A stretch of 64,000 bases of DNA. It comes from Candidatus Endomicrobiellum glyptotermitis (GTDB lineage: Bacteria; Elusimicrobiota; Endomicrobiia; Endomicrobiales; Endomicrobiaceae). Shown one piece after another: positions 10,047 to 19,953 of the stretch. How positions within the stretch are numbered: the stretch's first letter is position 1; each line of letters begins with the position of its first letter. The notes beneath the pieces are model-generated. The model ran no database searches and had not been told where the DNA came from. It worked only from the letters and a program-made list of their open reading frames with translations. Both the position numbers and the translations under genes were made by a program. The DNA is taken from assembly GCA_031267715.1 (NCBI GenBank), contig JAIRYQ010000002.1, positions 372,001 through 436,000 of the forward strand. Direction: 5' to 3'.

Positions 10047-10466
10047 TTATTTATTCCTGCCATCTTCTTTTAAAACCGTAGAGGTTGTTCTCATTTTTAT
10101 TATTATCATCTCATACTCTTTCTCCCCACGGTGTAACAAAGATGCTCCTGTTGCAACAACAGCCAAAACAGTCCTTCACTTATAAGTCCCGTTCTTGTGC
10201 CTGACTCTCTTTGCAATAAACTTAGGATCTGACAAAAGACATGATGCTTCTTTTGTCTCAGAATCTTATAGAACCGCCAAAAAATCCATTTTTCTATTTA
10301 AAAAACACCGTACCTAAGACCATCCAATTCTGAGTCTTTAAACCCTTCCTTGGTCTCATTTATTTCTGCAATCTCCAAAGTAACTTCAACTATTCGCTCA
10401 GGCTAGCACGTATGCACTACTAATGCAAAAAATAAAATCAGAACTACAATTAGTTTTTTTATTCAC
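10047..10466 (-). pseudogene. Broken small secreted or lipoprotein-like gene
   Basis: Directly after the gcvT stop, a GTG at 10466 would start a frame that slips in a run of seven A into KKLIVVLILFFALVVHTC, a typical signal peptide with lipobox-like cysteine, followed at once by a stop. Further pieces in changing frames read PERIVEVTLEIAEINE, TKEASCLLSDPKFIAKRV and VVATGASLLHRGEKEYEMI. Together they suggest a protein of about 135 residues with an N-terminal membrane anchor and a charged soluble part. No known family recognised. Broken by at least two frameshifts and several stops. Confidence 0.5.
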
Positions 10467-11540
10467 TCAGATTTTCTTTTTATATAAAGGTTTTATAAAA
10501 ATTTTTATTTCCCTTCTATTATTGTGAATCCCAACCTCTAATTTGCCTGACTTAATATCACTATCAGCATCAATCAACGCCATACCTATTGCTTTTTTAA
10601 ATGTGGGGGAAAAAGAACCACTTGTTACATATCCAATCTCCTTGCTGTCTAAAAAGATTTTATTCGCGCTCCTAGCAATACCTGAGGAACACTCAAAAGC
10701 TATTGATTTTTTCAAAGGCTTATCTTTTAAAAGCAAGAGTTTATTTTTGCCTGTAAAATCACTGCTCCAATTTATCGTTTTCTGAAATCCAGCATCAATC
10801 GGGGTAATATTTTCATCAATTTCATGACCATGCAAAGGCATGCACGCCTCAAGTCTTAATGTATCGCGACATCCAAGACCACAAGGTTTTATTGAAAGAT
10901 TTATAAGCTTTTCCCAAAGAGGAACTATTTGTTCTTTGGAAATAAAAATCTCAAATCCATCTTCACCAGTATAGCCTGTCCTTGCAATTCTACAAAAGTT
11001 TGCATTTATATTTTTTAACTTCAATTCCGATATAGTAAAATACCTCATGCCCTTAATATGAGTTTCACAAATAGCTTGTAATATTTCAGCAGATTTAGGA
11101 CCTTGTACAGAAACAAGGCAAATAAAATCACTTATATTTTTTATTTCAGCTTCCCCCATTACTTTATGTTTATTTAACCAATCAAAATCTTTTTCTAAAT
11201 TCCCAGCATTTACAACAATCATATACTCAGCATTAATCCTATAAACTATAATATCGTCCTTTACACCACCGTTTTCATTCAAAATCATAGAATATCTTGC
11301 CTTCTTATTAGGAAGTCCAGAAATGTTCCCAAGCGTAACGTAATTCAAAAATCTTTCTGAATTTTTTCCAGTGACTATAAAAGTCCCCATATGAGACACA
11401 TCGAATGCACCTATGTTTGTTCTTACCTCGTTATGCTCGTCAATAATGGACGTATATTGCACTGGCATTTCCCAACCACAAAACTCCGTGAATTTTGCTC
11501 CAAGTTTTTTATGTTCATAATATAAATGCGTCCTCTTCAT
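10467..11540 (-). CDS. gcvT: Aminomethyltransferase (glycine cleavage system T protein)
   Basis: T protein of the glycine cleavage system: releases ammonia from the aminomethyl group held on lipoylated GcvH and passes the one-carbon unit to tetrahydrofolate. 357 residues, normal length. Visible motifs are GAFDVSHMGTF near 43, the folate-binding ARTGYTGEDGFEIF near 187, and the C-terminal GYVTSGSFSPTFKKAIGMALI. ATG start. It lies 79 bases after lpdA, which encodes the L protein of the same system. gcvH and gcvP are not in the window, so completeness of the pathway cannot be judged here. Confidence 0.95.
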   Translation of the reverse strand: MKRTHLYYEHKKLGAKFTEFCGWEMPVQYTSIIDEHNEVRTNIGAFDVSHMGTFIVTGKNSERFLNYVTLGNISGLPNKKARYSMILNENGGVKDDIIVYRINAEYMIVVNAGNLEKDFDWLNKHKVMGEAEIKNISDFICLVSVQGPKSAEILQAICETHIKGMRYFTISELKLKNINANFCRIARTGYTGEDGFEIFISKEQIVPLWEKLINLSIKPCGLGCRDTLRLEACMPLHGHEIDENITPIDAGFQKTINWSSDFTGKNKLLLLKDKPLKKSIAFECSSGIARSANKIFLDSKEIGYVTSGSFSPTFKKAIGMALIDADSDIKSGKLEVGIHNNRREIKIFIKPLYKKKI

Positions 11541-11619
11541 TTTTAAAACCTCTTTACTACTTACTCAAAATTCCATTCTCGTTTGTCTTATTACCTTCCA
11601 TCTTACATCCTATAAATCT

Positions 11620-12963
11620 TTATTTTTTTACTAACTCAACACATCTATCAAAAGCATCCTCATAGGCATTAAACAAATTTTCACTAAACGATGGATGAAA
11701 AATAGACTCTCTTGACATGTAATAAATATCACTTTTAATAATCTGCGAGGCAACATTTATAAGCTCGTCAGAATACGCTCCAACAATCCAAAAAGCCAAA
11801 GGTTTTTTACTTGCCTTATCAACAGCGCACTTTACAAAACCACAGCGCTCATTCTCAATAAAAGCTCTACCGCTTGCAGTAAATGGAAATTTTCCATAAA
11901 TAATGTCCCTATACTCTAAAAAATTCGACACTTTTACCGAAGAGCTTTGAGGCATTGAAAAAACAACTTGAGGAACAACAAAATTATTAGCTGAAATAGA
12001 GTTCATTTTAACTGCATTTTTCGCAGCTATCGCACCTTCGCTCTGTGCCGTATAGGCTAACAAACTCTTTCCCGCGATATCTCCGACAGCGTAAATATTA
12101 CTCACATTTGTCTGACAAAATTCGTTTGTTTCCACAAATCCTTTTCCAATTGTTTTAATACCAGCTCTCTCCAATTTTAAATTATTATTTGGTATTCTCC
12201 CAGTTGCAATTAACACTTTTTCATACTTATTTATATCGTTAAGCGCATCAAAGCATGAAACCAACACATCGACGCCTTGTTTTGTTAAATTTTTTTTTAT
12301 TTCTTCCGATACTTCTCTATCTTCATTCGGAAGCAAACAACTTTCGTTTTCAGCTAAAGTTATACGGCAACCAAATCCAGAAAATATTGTCGCCATTTCA
12401 ACTCCTACTACGCCACCACCAACTATAAGCATATTTCTTGGAATTTTCTCAAGATTCAAAGCGCAGGTTGAATTTATTATTCTGTTATCGTCAAACACGA
12501 ACCCTTTCATTGCTGAAGGACTTGTACCTGAAGCGATAATAATTTTATTAGCAAAAATTTCTAAAATACTATTTCTTTCATAATTTGAAACCATAAGATT
12601 GTTTCTATCCCTAAATGAAGCCACACCCTCTATAACATCCACATTATACGAGGCCAGTATCATCCTCATACCTTTTCTAAGATTAGCAATATTTTTATCT
12701 TTTTCTACAAGTATATTTGAGAAAACAATAGGCTCCAAATTTACTTTAAAACCATATTTATAAGATTTTTGAATTTTTTGCCTCAATTTTAATACATGCC
12801 ATAAAAATTTTGTCGGAAGACAGCCACAGTTCAAACAAGTTCCACCGATAAGAGATTTCTCTATTATCGCCACCTTAGCTCCGAGCTGTACCGCTCTTAC
12901 GGCTGCCGTGAATCCACCCGGCCCAGAACCTATTACAACAACATCGTATCTATTTAAATCCAT
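11620..12963 (-). CDS. lpdA: Dihydrolipoamide dehydrogenase (L protein)
   Basis: FAD enzyme that reoxidises dihydrolipoamide using NAD+, serving the glycine cleavage system or 2-oxoacid dehydrogenases. 447 residues. N-terminal FAD motif GSGPGGFTAAVRAVQLGA, redox-active pair in GGTCLNCGCLPTKF (about residues 40-50; an extra Cys sits between the two catalytic ones), NAD-binding GGGVVGVEMATIFSGFG near 180, second FAD motif YAVGDIAGKSLLAYTAQSEG, and the C-terminal catalytic HPSFSE in place of the usual HPT.SE. ATG start with GGGAT upstream. Pairs with gcvT. Confidence 0.93.
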   Translation of the reverse strand: MDLNRYDVVVIGSGPGGFTAAVRAVQLGAKVAIIEKSLIGGTCLNCGCLPTKFLWHVLKLRQKIQKSYKYGFKVNLEPIVFSNILVEKDKNIANLRKGMRMILASYNVDVIEGVASFRDRNNLMVSNYERNSILEIFANKIIIASGTSPSAMKGFVFDDNRIINSTCALNLEKIPRNMLIVGGGVVGVEMATIFSGFGCRITLAENESCLLPNEDREVSEEIKKNLTKQGVDVLVSCFDALNDINKYEKVLIATGRIPNNNLKLERAGIKTIGKGFVETNEFCQTNVSNIYAVGDIAGKSLLAYTAQSEGAIAAKNAVKMNSISANNFVVPQVVFSMPQSSSVKVSNFLEYRDIIYGKFPFTASGRAFIENERCGFVKCAVDKASKKPLAFWIVGAYSDELINVASQIIKSDIYYMSRESIFHPSFSENLFNAYEDAFDRCVELVKK

Positions 12964-13319
12964 TTTATCCCTCTAAAAACAGTTATTATAAAATTAAATA
13001 AAAACAACAAAGAAGTCAATTAACAAAGCAGAACGAATCTATTTTGCTATACACAAAAAAACCGGTGCTTCTGGATCGTTAAAAACCTATGCTAAACGAA
13101 AAAGGTACAGTAATTATCATTAAACGCAGCATGACAAAATTGTTCATAGTCATTCCAATTTATTTTCATTGTTGACAACCACCATAAACACGTATACAAC
13201 TACTAACGCAGACACTGCAATTTTCGGCATAGGATTTATTACAAAAAATTATAAAATAATTTCAATGGGAATATTTGTACTATTTTTCTTAAACTTAAAA
13301 AACTCTCATTTTACCACAG
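12964..13319. other. Spacer between proS and lpdA
   Basis: 356 bases with no gene. One minus-strand run (KIAVSALVVVYVFMVVV, near 13170-13230) is hydrophobic and ends in stops, perhaps a remnant. A TTGACT lies near 13015 upstream of lpdA, with AT-rich -10 candidates at poor spacing. No clear promoter or terminator called. Confidence 0.4.
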
Positions 13320-15029
13320 CTATTTCTTAAATATTTTAAATACTCTGGATATAACCTCTTCGGGTTTTAAAAGTTTAACGTTACTTTTGGAATCTCTTCT
13401 CGTTTTAAATTCCACATTGCCATCCGTGAGGTTTTTTTTACCAATCGTTATTCTATAAGGAATACCTATCAAATCAGCATCTTTAAACTTGACACCTGGT
13501 CTTTCATCTCTATCATCAACTAAAACATCCAACCCTTTTGATGATAGTTCTCTATATATTTTCTCTGTCACTTCTTTAGTCCTATCATCATAATAATCCA
13601 AGGGGACAATTAAAACTTCAAATGGAGTAATGTTGTCAGGCCATATTATACCACTATCATCATGAGATTGTTCTATTGCCGCAGCAACTATTCTTGTAAC
13701 TCCTAAACCATAACAACCCATAAAAATAAAATTTTCTTTCCCTCTTGAGTCAAGATATGTTGCATTCATTGGCTTTGAATATCTGGTATTTAGCTTAAAG
13801 ATATGCCCAATTTCAATGCCTCTCAAAAATTTTAATTCCTCCTCTTTGCATCTGGGACAAATTTCACCAGACACAACTTTTCTTATATCAGCAACTATAT
13901 TGACATCATAATCTCTTTTGTAATTTATATTTTTTACATGATAATCTTTTTTATTTGCTCCAGAAATTGCATTTAAAATTTCAACAACAGATAAATCGGC
14001 TATAACATTTATATTTCTAAGTCCTACAGGACCTGCAAAATCTATCGGTGTATTTATTATAGAGGTAACTGTCTGCTCATCGGCAAGTATTATTTCATTC
14101 ACTTTGAGTAAAGTCTGCAGCTTTGTTTCGTTTACTTCATGATCTCCTCTTACCAAAACAGCAACAGGATTTCCATCTGCAACATAAATCAATGTTTTTA
14201 CAAGTTTTCTAGGAGACAAACCTAAAAACTTTACAACATCTTCAATAGCACCACCGGTATTTGGAGTGAATATTTCCTCCATAGTATACAATTCCCCCTT
14301 ACATCCCTCCACTCTCAGACACTCAGCTTTTTCACTAGTTGCACTATATCCACATTTACACCATACTACTTCCGTTTCTCCATTGTCTGCCAAAATCATA
14401 AACTCGTGAGACAACGACCCACCTATTGGGCCTGACGCTGATTCAACAACACAAAATTTAAGTCCGCATTTCACAAATATATTTTTATAAGCATCAAACA
14501 TAATTTGATAGTATTTTTTCAAGTCTAACTCATCAACATGAAATGAATAAGCATCTTTCATTAAAAATTCTCTAGAACGCATAACACCAAAACGTGGTCG
14601 TATTTCATCTCTAAATTTTGTACCAAATTGATATAACATAATAGGAAGCTGTCTGTATGACTTTACGTCTTTTCTCACTAAATCCACTATCACTTCTTCT
14701 GCCGTAGGAGCAAGACAAAATTCGACACATTTTCTATCTTTTAACCTAAAAAGTTCTTTGCCATAAACATCCCACCTTCCAGTTTCAATCCATAAACTTT
14801 TAGGAAAAACCAAGGGAAGAACTATTTCTTGACCGCCAATAACACTCATTTCATGCCTTATTATATTTTCAATTTTTCTTAAAACTTTAAGTCCCAAAGG
14901 TAAGAATTCATAAATCCCAGATGCAAGTTTACGTATCATCCCGGATTTTATCATCAACTTTGCAGAAATCATATCAGCATCTGATGGAAATTCTCTTAAA
15001 GTAGGAATTAACAATTTAGAAAAAAACAT
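13320..15029 (-). CDS. proS: Proline-tRNA ligase
   Basis: Charges tRNA-Pro; class II synthetase. 569 residues, the long bacterial form that carries the editing domain inserted between motifs 2 and 3 (about residues 230-400). Seen: motif 1 region around PLVFPKSLW, motif 2 region with FRDEIRPRFGVMRSREFLMK near 140, motif 3 GCYGLGVTRIVAAAIEQSHD near 440, and the C-terminal anticodon-binding domain (VDDRDERPGVKFKDADLIG). ATG start with AAAAGGGAA upstream. It sits 117 bases downstream of greA, possibly in the same transcript. Confidence 0.96.
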   Translation of the reverse strand: MFFSKLLIPTLREFPSDADMISAKLMIKSGMIRKLASGIYEFLPLGLKVLRKIENIIRHEMSVIGGQEIVLPLVFPKSLWIETGRWDVYGKELFRLKDRKCVEFCLAPTAEEVIVDLVRKDVKSYRQLPIMLYQFGTKFRDEIRPRFGVMRSREFLMKDAYSFHVDELDLKKYYQIMFDAYKNIFVKCGLKFCVVESASGPIGGSLSHEFMILADNGETEVVWCKCGYSATSEKAECLRVEGCKGELYTMEEIFTPNTGGAIEDVVKFLGLSPRKLVKTLIYVADGNPVAVLVRGDHEVNETKLQTLLKVNEIILADEQTVTSIINTPIDFAGPVGLRNINVIADLSVVEILNAISGANKKDYHVKNINYKRDYDVNIVADIRKVVSGEICPRCKEEELKFLRGIEIGHIFKLNTRYSKPMNATYLDSRGKENFIFMGCYGLGVTRIVAAAIEQSHDDSGIIWPDNITPFEVLIVPLDYYDDRTKEVTEKIYRELSSKGLDVLVDDRDERPGVKFKDADLIGIPYRITIGKKNLTDGNVEFKTRRDSKSNVKLLKPEEVISRVFKIFKK

Positions 15030-15146
15030 AAATTCCCTTTTAATTAAATAAAGTTTATATCAAGCACAAAACCACCACGCATACATATTGCTCCCAACTT
15101 TTCACTATTTCTTTCTCAACATCAATTTTTCCATTGCTAAAGATAC

Positions 15147-15611
15147 TCATCTAAAAATTTTCAATATTCTGAATTTTACTTTACCCACTGGCAACTCAAC
15201 TGTAACTGTTTCACCGACTTTATGCCCTAACAATCCTTGAGCAAGAGGCGATCGTATGGATATTCTGTTTTCAGCAGGATTAGCTTCTTCTGAATCTACA
15301 ATAATATATTCATAATTATCACCATTTTCATCTTGTATTTTTATTGTGGCGCCAATAAATATTTCATCTGAATTAATATTTTGTTCTTCAATGATTTTTG
15401 AATAGGTTATCTTGGAGTCAAGTTCCACAATTCTACGCATAAGATTGGCAAGAGTCTCTTTAGCAGCATGATATTCCGCATTCTCTCTTAAGTCACCAAA
15501 CCCTCTTGCCAGTGCAACTTCATCTTGAACAACAGACTTTTTCTTTTGAAGTTCTTTTAATTCGTTAACAAGTCTTTTTCTACCTACTCTAGTTAAATAA
15601 ACTTCTTCCAT
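15147..15611 (-). CDS. greA: Transcription elongation factor GreA
   Basis: Binds the RNA polymerase secondary channel and stimulates transcript cleavage to rescue backtracked complexes. 154 residues, typical. The N-terminal coiled-coil includes the tip acidic pair region (ALARGFGDLRENAEYHAAKE, with the D and E needed for cleavage) and the C-terminal FKBP-like domain has SPLAQGLLGHKVGETVTVELP. ATG preceded by GAGGCGAG. 20 bases after ispG. Confidence 0.95.
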   Translation of the reverse strand: MEEVYLTRVGRKRLVNELKELQKKKSVVQDEVALARGFGDLRENAEYHAAKETLANLMRRIVELDSKITYSKIIEEQNINSDEIFIGATIKIQDENGDNYEYIIVDSEEANPAENRISIRSPLAQGLLGHKVGETVTVELPVGKVKFRILKIFR

Positions 15612-15631
15612 TTTCTCGCCTCTTTTTGCAT

Positions 15632-16714
15632 CTACACCTGATAATCCCTTATCATATAAATAAGCTTGTCAACCCATTTATCTGGACTAACTTCCCCTAA
15701 AATCTTACCATTTTTAAACAATACACCCTTCTCTTTTCCACCAGCTATACCGAAATCTGCATCTTTTGATTCGCCAAGACCATTTACAAAACAACCCATT
15801 AAAGCTATTTTTAAAGGTTTTGAAAATTTATTTAAATTTTTAATTGCAGAAATTTTTTGTTCAACTTCTGAAACCATTTTTATTAAATCAACTTTACATC
15901 TGGAACATGTAGGACAGGAAATAACCTCTATTCCAAAATTACGAAGCTCCATATACCTTAAAAGAGAATAAGCCACTCTAACTTCTTCCACAGGATTTGC
16001 AGTAAGAGACACTCTGATAGTATCACCTATGCCATCACATAGCATTATCCCCAATCCTGCAGCAGATTTTATAGAACCATCTCTAAGTGAACCTGCTTCT
16101 GTTATTCCCAAATGCAAAGGATAATTTCTTTTAGAAGCAAAAATTCTACAAGATTGAACTGTCGTCTCAATATTTGAAGCTTTTAAAGAAACAATTATAT
16201 CGTGAAAATCATATTTTTCTAAAATTCTCACATGCTCCATAGCTTTATTTACCAAAGCCTTTGCACGCAGTAAACTGTCATCCAGACTGTGAATTCCCTT
16301 TAATGACCCCGCATTGACTCCTATTCTTATGGGAATATGGGCTTTCTTAGCCTCTTTTATCAAAACTTTAAGTTTATCTTTCAAACCGATATTTCCCGGA
16401 TTAATTCTTAGCTTATCAACACCTTGTTTTATTACTTCAAGTGCTATTCTATAATCAAAATGAATATCTGCTACCAATGGAATTTTAATATTTTTCTTTA
16501 TTTTACTTACGTTGTAAGCAGACTCTAGATCAGGAAAAGAAACACGAATAATCTCGCAACCAACCTCTTCAAGTTGTTTTACCTGCTTTACAGTAGCTCT
16601 CCAATCTCTTGAATCTGTATTTGTCATGGATTGAACCGTAATTAAAGAACCCCCTCCAATTGTAACATCACCAACATTAATTTTCCTTGTCTGGAGTCTT
16701 TTATAAAAATTCAT
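15632..16714 (-). CDS. ispG: 4-hydroxy-3-methylbut-2-en-1-yl diphosphate synthase
   Basis: Iron-sulfur enzyme of the MEP (non-mevalonate) isoprenoid pathway, converting MEcPP to HMBPP. 360 residues, the standard short bacterial form. TIM-barrel N-terminal part (VQSMTNTDSRD, VADIHFDYRIAL, LRINPGNIG) and a C-terminal [4Fe-4S] domain with CPTCSRC near 264 and the third ligand in MGCFVNGLGE near 305. The ferredoxin at 20656-20829 could supply electrons. In the same gene run as dxr, cdsA and uppS, so polyprenyl precursor supply is clustered. Confidence 0.96.
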   Translation of the reverse strand: MNFYKRLQTRKINVGDVTIGGGSLITVQSMTNTDSRDWRATVKQVKQLEEVGCEIIRVSFPDLESAYNVSKIKKNIKIPLVADIHFDYRIALEVIKQGVDKLRINPGNIGLKDKLKVLIKEAKKAHIPIRIGVNAGSLKGIHSLDDSLLRAKALVNKAMEHVRILEKYDFHDIIVSLKASNIETTVQSCRIFASKRNYPLHLGITEAGSLRDGSIKSAAGLGIMLCDGIGDTIRVSLTANPVEEVRVAYSLLRYMELRNFGIEVISCPTCSRCKVDLIKMVSEVEQKISAIKNLNKFSKPLKIALMGCFVNGLGESKDADFGIAGGKEKGVLFKNGKILGEVSPDKWVDKLIYMIRDYQV

Positions 16715-16805
16715 CTTAAATCAACACAACTTATAAGAAAAATATTTCACCTCTATTCTAGTTTAGATAAAACACCTTACTCCCAATGTTTTTCATATTA
16801 AAATA

Positions 16806-17858
16806 TTAAAATTTACTAAACAACATCATTGTATTTAATCGCAAAAGATCGCTATATGTTGCAAAAAGCAAAATACCCCCTATAAAAATCAATCCCAAAG
16901 TATTATAAGTCCGAATAATTTTTGCGCTTATCTGTTTTCTGACTATCCCTTCTACAAAAAATAATAATATCATGCCACCATCAACCATAGGTATAGGGAA
17001 AAGATTAAATAATCCCAAAGCAACCGATAAAACCGTAATTAGTGTCAAATAATCTTGCAACCCTTCTTTTGTAGCGTTTGCCATAAGTTGAAATATCCCA
17101 ATAGGTCCAGAAATATCAGGCTTTTCAAATGATACAACCCTATCTACAAGGTAAGCAACGGATAAAACTATTTGCAATACTGAGGTTTTAACTCCAAAAT
17201 ATAAGGATTTTATAAAACTTATTTTTGTTCTTACAGGATGTATACCTATTGTAGCTGCTTTTGTTACAGGTTTTTCTACAACAAGCATATTTAATCCAAA
17301 AGAATTCCCTTTTCGTTCTATAACAAAAGAAACATACTTACCCGCTTTACCTCTTAATTTGTTATTCAAATCACTCCACGTGCTTATTTCAACTGCATCT
17401 ACTGATTTTATTTTATCTCCCGGCATCAGACCTGCAACAGCAGCCGGATAATTTTCAACTACAGAACCTATAGAACAACCTGTAGCAGGAGTCGTTACTC
17501 CCCATATACTAAAAATAAAGGAAAAAAGTGAAACCGCAAGAACGTAGTTTGAAAGCGGTCCAGCAAACGATATCCAAACCTTCTTGTACCACACAAGAGA
17601 TGAATACTCTCCGTCACTACCTGTAAGTTCGTCAGAAACTTCACCCACCATTTTAACAAATCCGCCAAAAGGAACGGCTTTTATACAATATTCCGTACCT
17701 TTAAAAGTATATTTGATCAAATTTGGCCCAAAACCAAAAGCAAAAACCATTATTTTTATTTTGCACATTTTTGCAGCAAGAAAGTGCCCCAATTCGTGTA
17801 TAAAAACTAAGAATCCAAAACCCATAACAACACTAAATATCTGAAAAATCATGGTCAT
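16806..17858 (-). CDS. rseP: Site-2 intramembrane zinc protease RseP family
   Basis: Membrane metalloprotease that cuts transmembrane segments, classically anti-sigma factors or remnant signal peptides. 350 residues, with the single-PDZ architecture. HELGHFLAAK near 21 is the zinc-binding HExxH motif in the first membrane helix; a PDZ domain lies around 125-200 (AGLMPGDKIKSVDAVEIS); NLFPIPMVDGG near 285 supplies the third zinc ligand in the last helices. ATG with AAGGAA upstream; a second ATG two codons later is possible. 17 bases after dxr, a common pairing (dxr-rseP) near cdsA and uppS. Confidence 0.94.
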   Translation of the reverse strand: MTMIFQIFSVVMGFGFLVFIHELGHFLAAKMCKIKIMVFAFGFGPNLIKYTFKGTEYCIKAVPFGGFVKMVGEVSDELTGSDGEYSSLVWYKKVWISFAGPLSNYVLAVSLFSFIFSIWGVTTPATGCSIGSVVENYPAAVAGLMPGDKIKSVDAVEISTWSDLNNKLRGKAGKYVSFVIERKGNSFGLNMLVVEKPVTKAATIGIHPVRTKISFIKSLYFGVKTSVLQIVLSVAYLVDRVVSFEKPDISGPIGIFQLMANATKEGLQDYLTLITVLSVALGLFNLFPIPMVDGGMILLFFVEGIVRKQISAKIIRTYNTLGLIFIGGILLFATYSDLLRLNTMMLFSKF

Positions 17859-17875
17859 CTACATTTCCTTATCAA

Positions 17876-19027
17876 TCAATTAATTAATTTTCTAGCATAA
17901 TGTCTTGCCCAAAAGTCAGCTTCAATAAAACTATCTAATGACATTTTTTTTGATATTGTATGGGCGTGCATGGTCTTTTTAACAATTTTTGCAATATCTG
18001 TAAATCTTATTTCTTTATTCAAAAACGCCTCAACCGCCACTTCATTAGCAGCATTCATTGCCGAAGGCATAGTAAAGCCTTTTTTTGCAGCATAATACGA
18101 AAGTCCCAAACACGGAAACTTATTAAAATCCGGTTTGAAAAATTCTAATTTACCAACCTCACTAAGATTTAATGGTTTAACATTTGACGGCAATCTTTCT
18201 GGATAGGTTAAAGCATACTGAATTGGCAATCTCATATCTGGGCTCGAAAGCTGAGCTATAACCGAACCATCAATATATTCTACCATTGAGTGCAAAACTG
18301 ACTGAGGGTGCATTATAATTTCAACTTTTTCTACAGGTACTCCAAATAGAACAGATGCTTCAATAGCCTCGAGCCCTTTGTTCATAAGAGTAGCACTATC
18401 TATTGTTATTTTTTCGCCCATTTTCCATGTAGGATGACTCAAAGCCTCTCCAACAGTTATTTGAGAAAAACTCTTATCATACCTATAAAACGGTCCTCCG
18501 GAAGCTGTAAGAATTATTTTCTTTATTTGAGACTTTTTCTCACCTATACAACATTGGAATATGGCTGAATGCTCGCTGTCAACAGGGAATACAGATATCC
18601 CATTTTTAGCAGCAAGTTTCATTATATAACTTCCTGCCATGGCAAGAACTTCTTTATTTGCAATAGCTATGTCTTTCTTTGATTCTATTGCAGCAATTGT
18701 AGATTTTAAACCAACACTCCCAACAACAGCAACGAGAACCATATCAACATCCGGCATTTCTGCAAGTCTTTCAAGTCCAGAAGGACCACTATAAACACTA
18801 AGTTCTATACTATTTGAAATGCACCATTTTTTTAAAATTTGAGATTTAGCAAAGTTATTCACAGACACTGCAGACGGTTTAAATTTTTTTATTTGTAACT
18901 TCAAAACCTCTATATTAGAGTCAACGGAAAGTCCCTTAACACAAACATCCATTTTCATGTTGCAAATGATATCCAGGGTCTGCGTTCCTATTGATCCTGA
19001 TGATCCTAAGACTACTATTTTTCTCAT
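17876..19027 (-). CDS. dxr: 1-deoxy-D-xylulose 5-phosphate reductoisomerase
   Basis: Second enzyme of the MEP isoprenoid pathway: rearranges and reduces DXP to MEP with NADPH and a divalent metal. 383 residues, full length. NADPH-binding VVLGSSGSIGTQTLDII at the N-terminus, metal-binding acidic residues in FPVDSEHSAIFQC near 148, and conserved LTASGGPFYR near 178 and ATLMNKGLEAIEA near 222. The ATG overlaps the cdsA stop by four bases (ATGA), implying translational coupling. Confidence 0.96.
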   Translation of the reverse strand: MRKIVVLGSSGSIGTQTLDIICNMKMDVCVKGLSVDSNIEVLKLQIKKFKPSAVSVNNFAKSQILKKWCISNSIELSVYSGPSGLERLAEMPDVDMVLVAVVGSVGLKSTIAAIESKKDIAIANKEVLAMAGSYIMKLAAKNGISVFPVDSEHSAIFQCCIGEKKSQIKKIILTASGGPFYRYDKSFSQITVGEALSHPTWKMGEKITIDSATLMNKGLEAIEASVLFGVPVEKVEIIMHPQSVLHSMVEYIDGSVIAQLSSPDMRLPIQYALTYPERLPSNVKPLNLSEVGKLEFFKPDFNKFPCLGLSYYAAKKGFTMPSAMNAANEVAVEAFLNKEIRFTDIAKIVKKTMHAHTISKKMSLDSFIEADFWARHYARKLIN

Positions 19028-19821
19028 CTTAAAAGTTTTAAAACATAATACACCGTAGGAGCCGCAAATATATAAGAATCAAATCTGTCAAAAACTCCGC
19101 CATGGCCAGGTAATATTCTGCCTGAATCTTTAACACCACCGTCTCTTTTAATAATAGATTCGGAAAGATCTGAAAATTGTCCTGTAACAGCTATTACAAA
19201 TCCTAAAATCACACTGTTCCGCAAAGTTAAAATATTGCTCATAAACCCAAATCTGCATGTAACTGCTCCTAAAATGCCGAAAATAATTCCTGCAATTACA
19301 CCTTCTACTGTTTTTTTAGGACTAATATTCCTCGCAAGTTTACATCTACCGAATATTTTTCCAAAAGCATAGGCTGCCGTATCTAAAGTCCAAACAACTA
19401 TGAAAACAAAAAATACAAGTTTCATCCCAATTTTTAGATTTCGCATATAAACCATATGCATTAAAGCAAGCGGAATAAAAAAAGTTCCCAGAAAAGACAA
19501 TGATATTCTAACAATACACAAATTCGGATTCTCTTTAAAAATCTCGACTCCAAAAAGAATAATCATCATCACAATGACAGAAACTATTATTTTATCTATT
19601 GGTGAATTTTTAAAAAAGTACAAAAATATAAAAAATGCAGCAGACATCACAAGTGACACAAAGATATGAGGGTTGTATTTCTTTAGTATAATAAAATATT
19701 CATAAACACATAAGAATGATACAAAAAACATCATCCCATAAAACACTATGCCTCCGCAATACACACAAGCAAAAACAAGCGGTATTCCAGTAATGGCCGT
19801 TAATACCCTAACCAACAACAT
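19024..19821 (-). CDS. cdsA: Phosphatidate cytidylyltransferase
   Basis: Integral membrane enzyme that makes CDP-diacylglycerol from phosphatidate and CTP, the entry to phospholipid synthesis. About 265 residues with seven or eight hydrophobic segments. The family signature near the C-terminus is clear: SESIIKRDGGVKDSGRILPG followed by HGGVFDRFDS. The frame could start at a TTG two codons upstream (19827); the ATG is preferred. Overlaps dxr by four bases; 126 bases after uppS. Confidence 0.95.
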   Translation of the reverse strand: MLLVRVLTAITGIPLVFACVYCGGIVFYGMMFFVSFLCVYEYFIILKKYNPHIFVSLVMSAAFFIFLYFFKNSPIDKIIVSVIVMMIILFGVEIFKENPNLCIVRISLSFLGTFFIPLALMHMVYMRNLKIGMKLVFFVFIVVWTLDTAAYAFGKIFGRCKLARNISPKKTVEGVIAGIIFGILGAVTCRFGFMSNILTLRNSVILGFVIAVTGQFSDLSESIIKRDGGVKDSGRILPGHGGVFDRFDSYIFAAPTVYYVLKLLR

Positions 19822-19953
19822 ACACAAAACCCCATATAAATTATAATCTTATACCAATCGTGCAGTAAAACTAATTTCACAAGCAATAAACATCTTCTTT
19901 ACTTTAACATACTGACTAAAATTAAAAATAATAATAAACATTATGTTACAATT

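Noticed and set aside
13000-13020. TTGACT upstream of lpdA as a promoter
   Set aside because: The nearest TATAAT is 23 bases away and the nearer TTTAAT 15 bases; spacing is outside the usual range.
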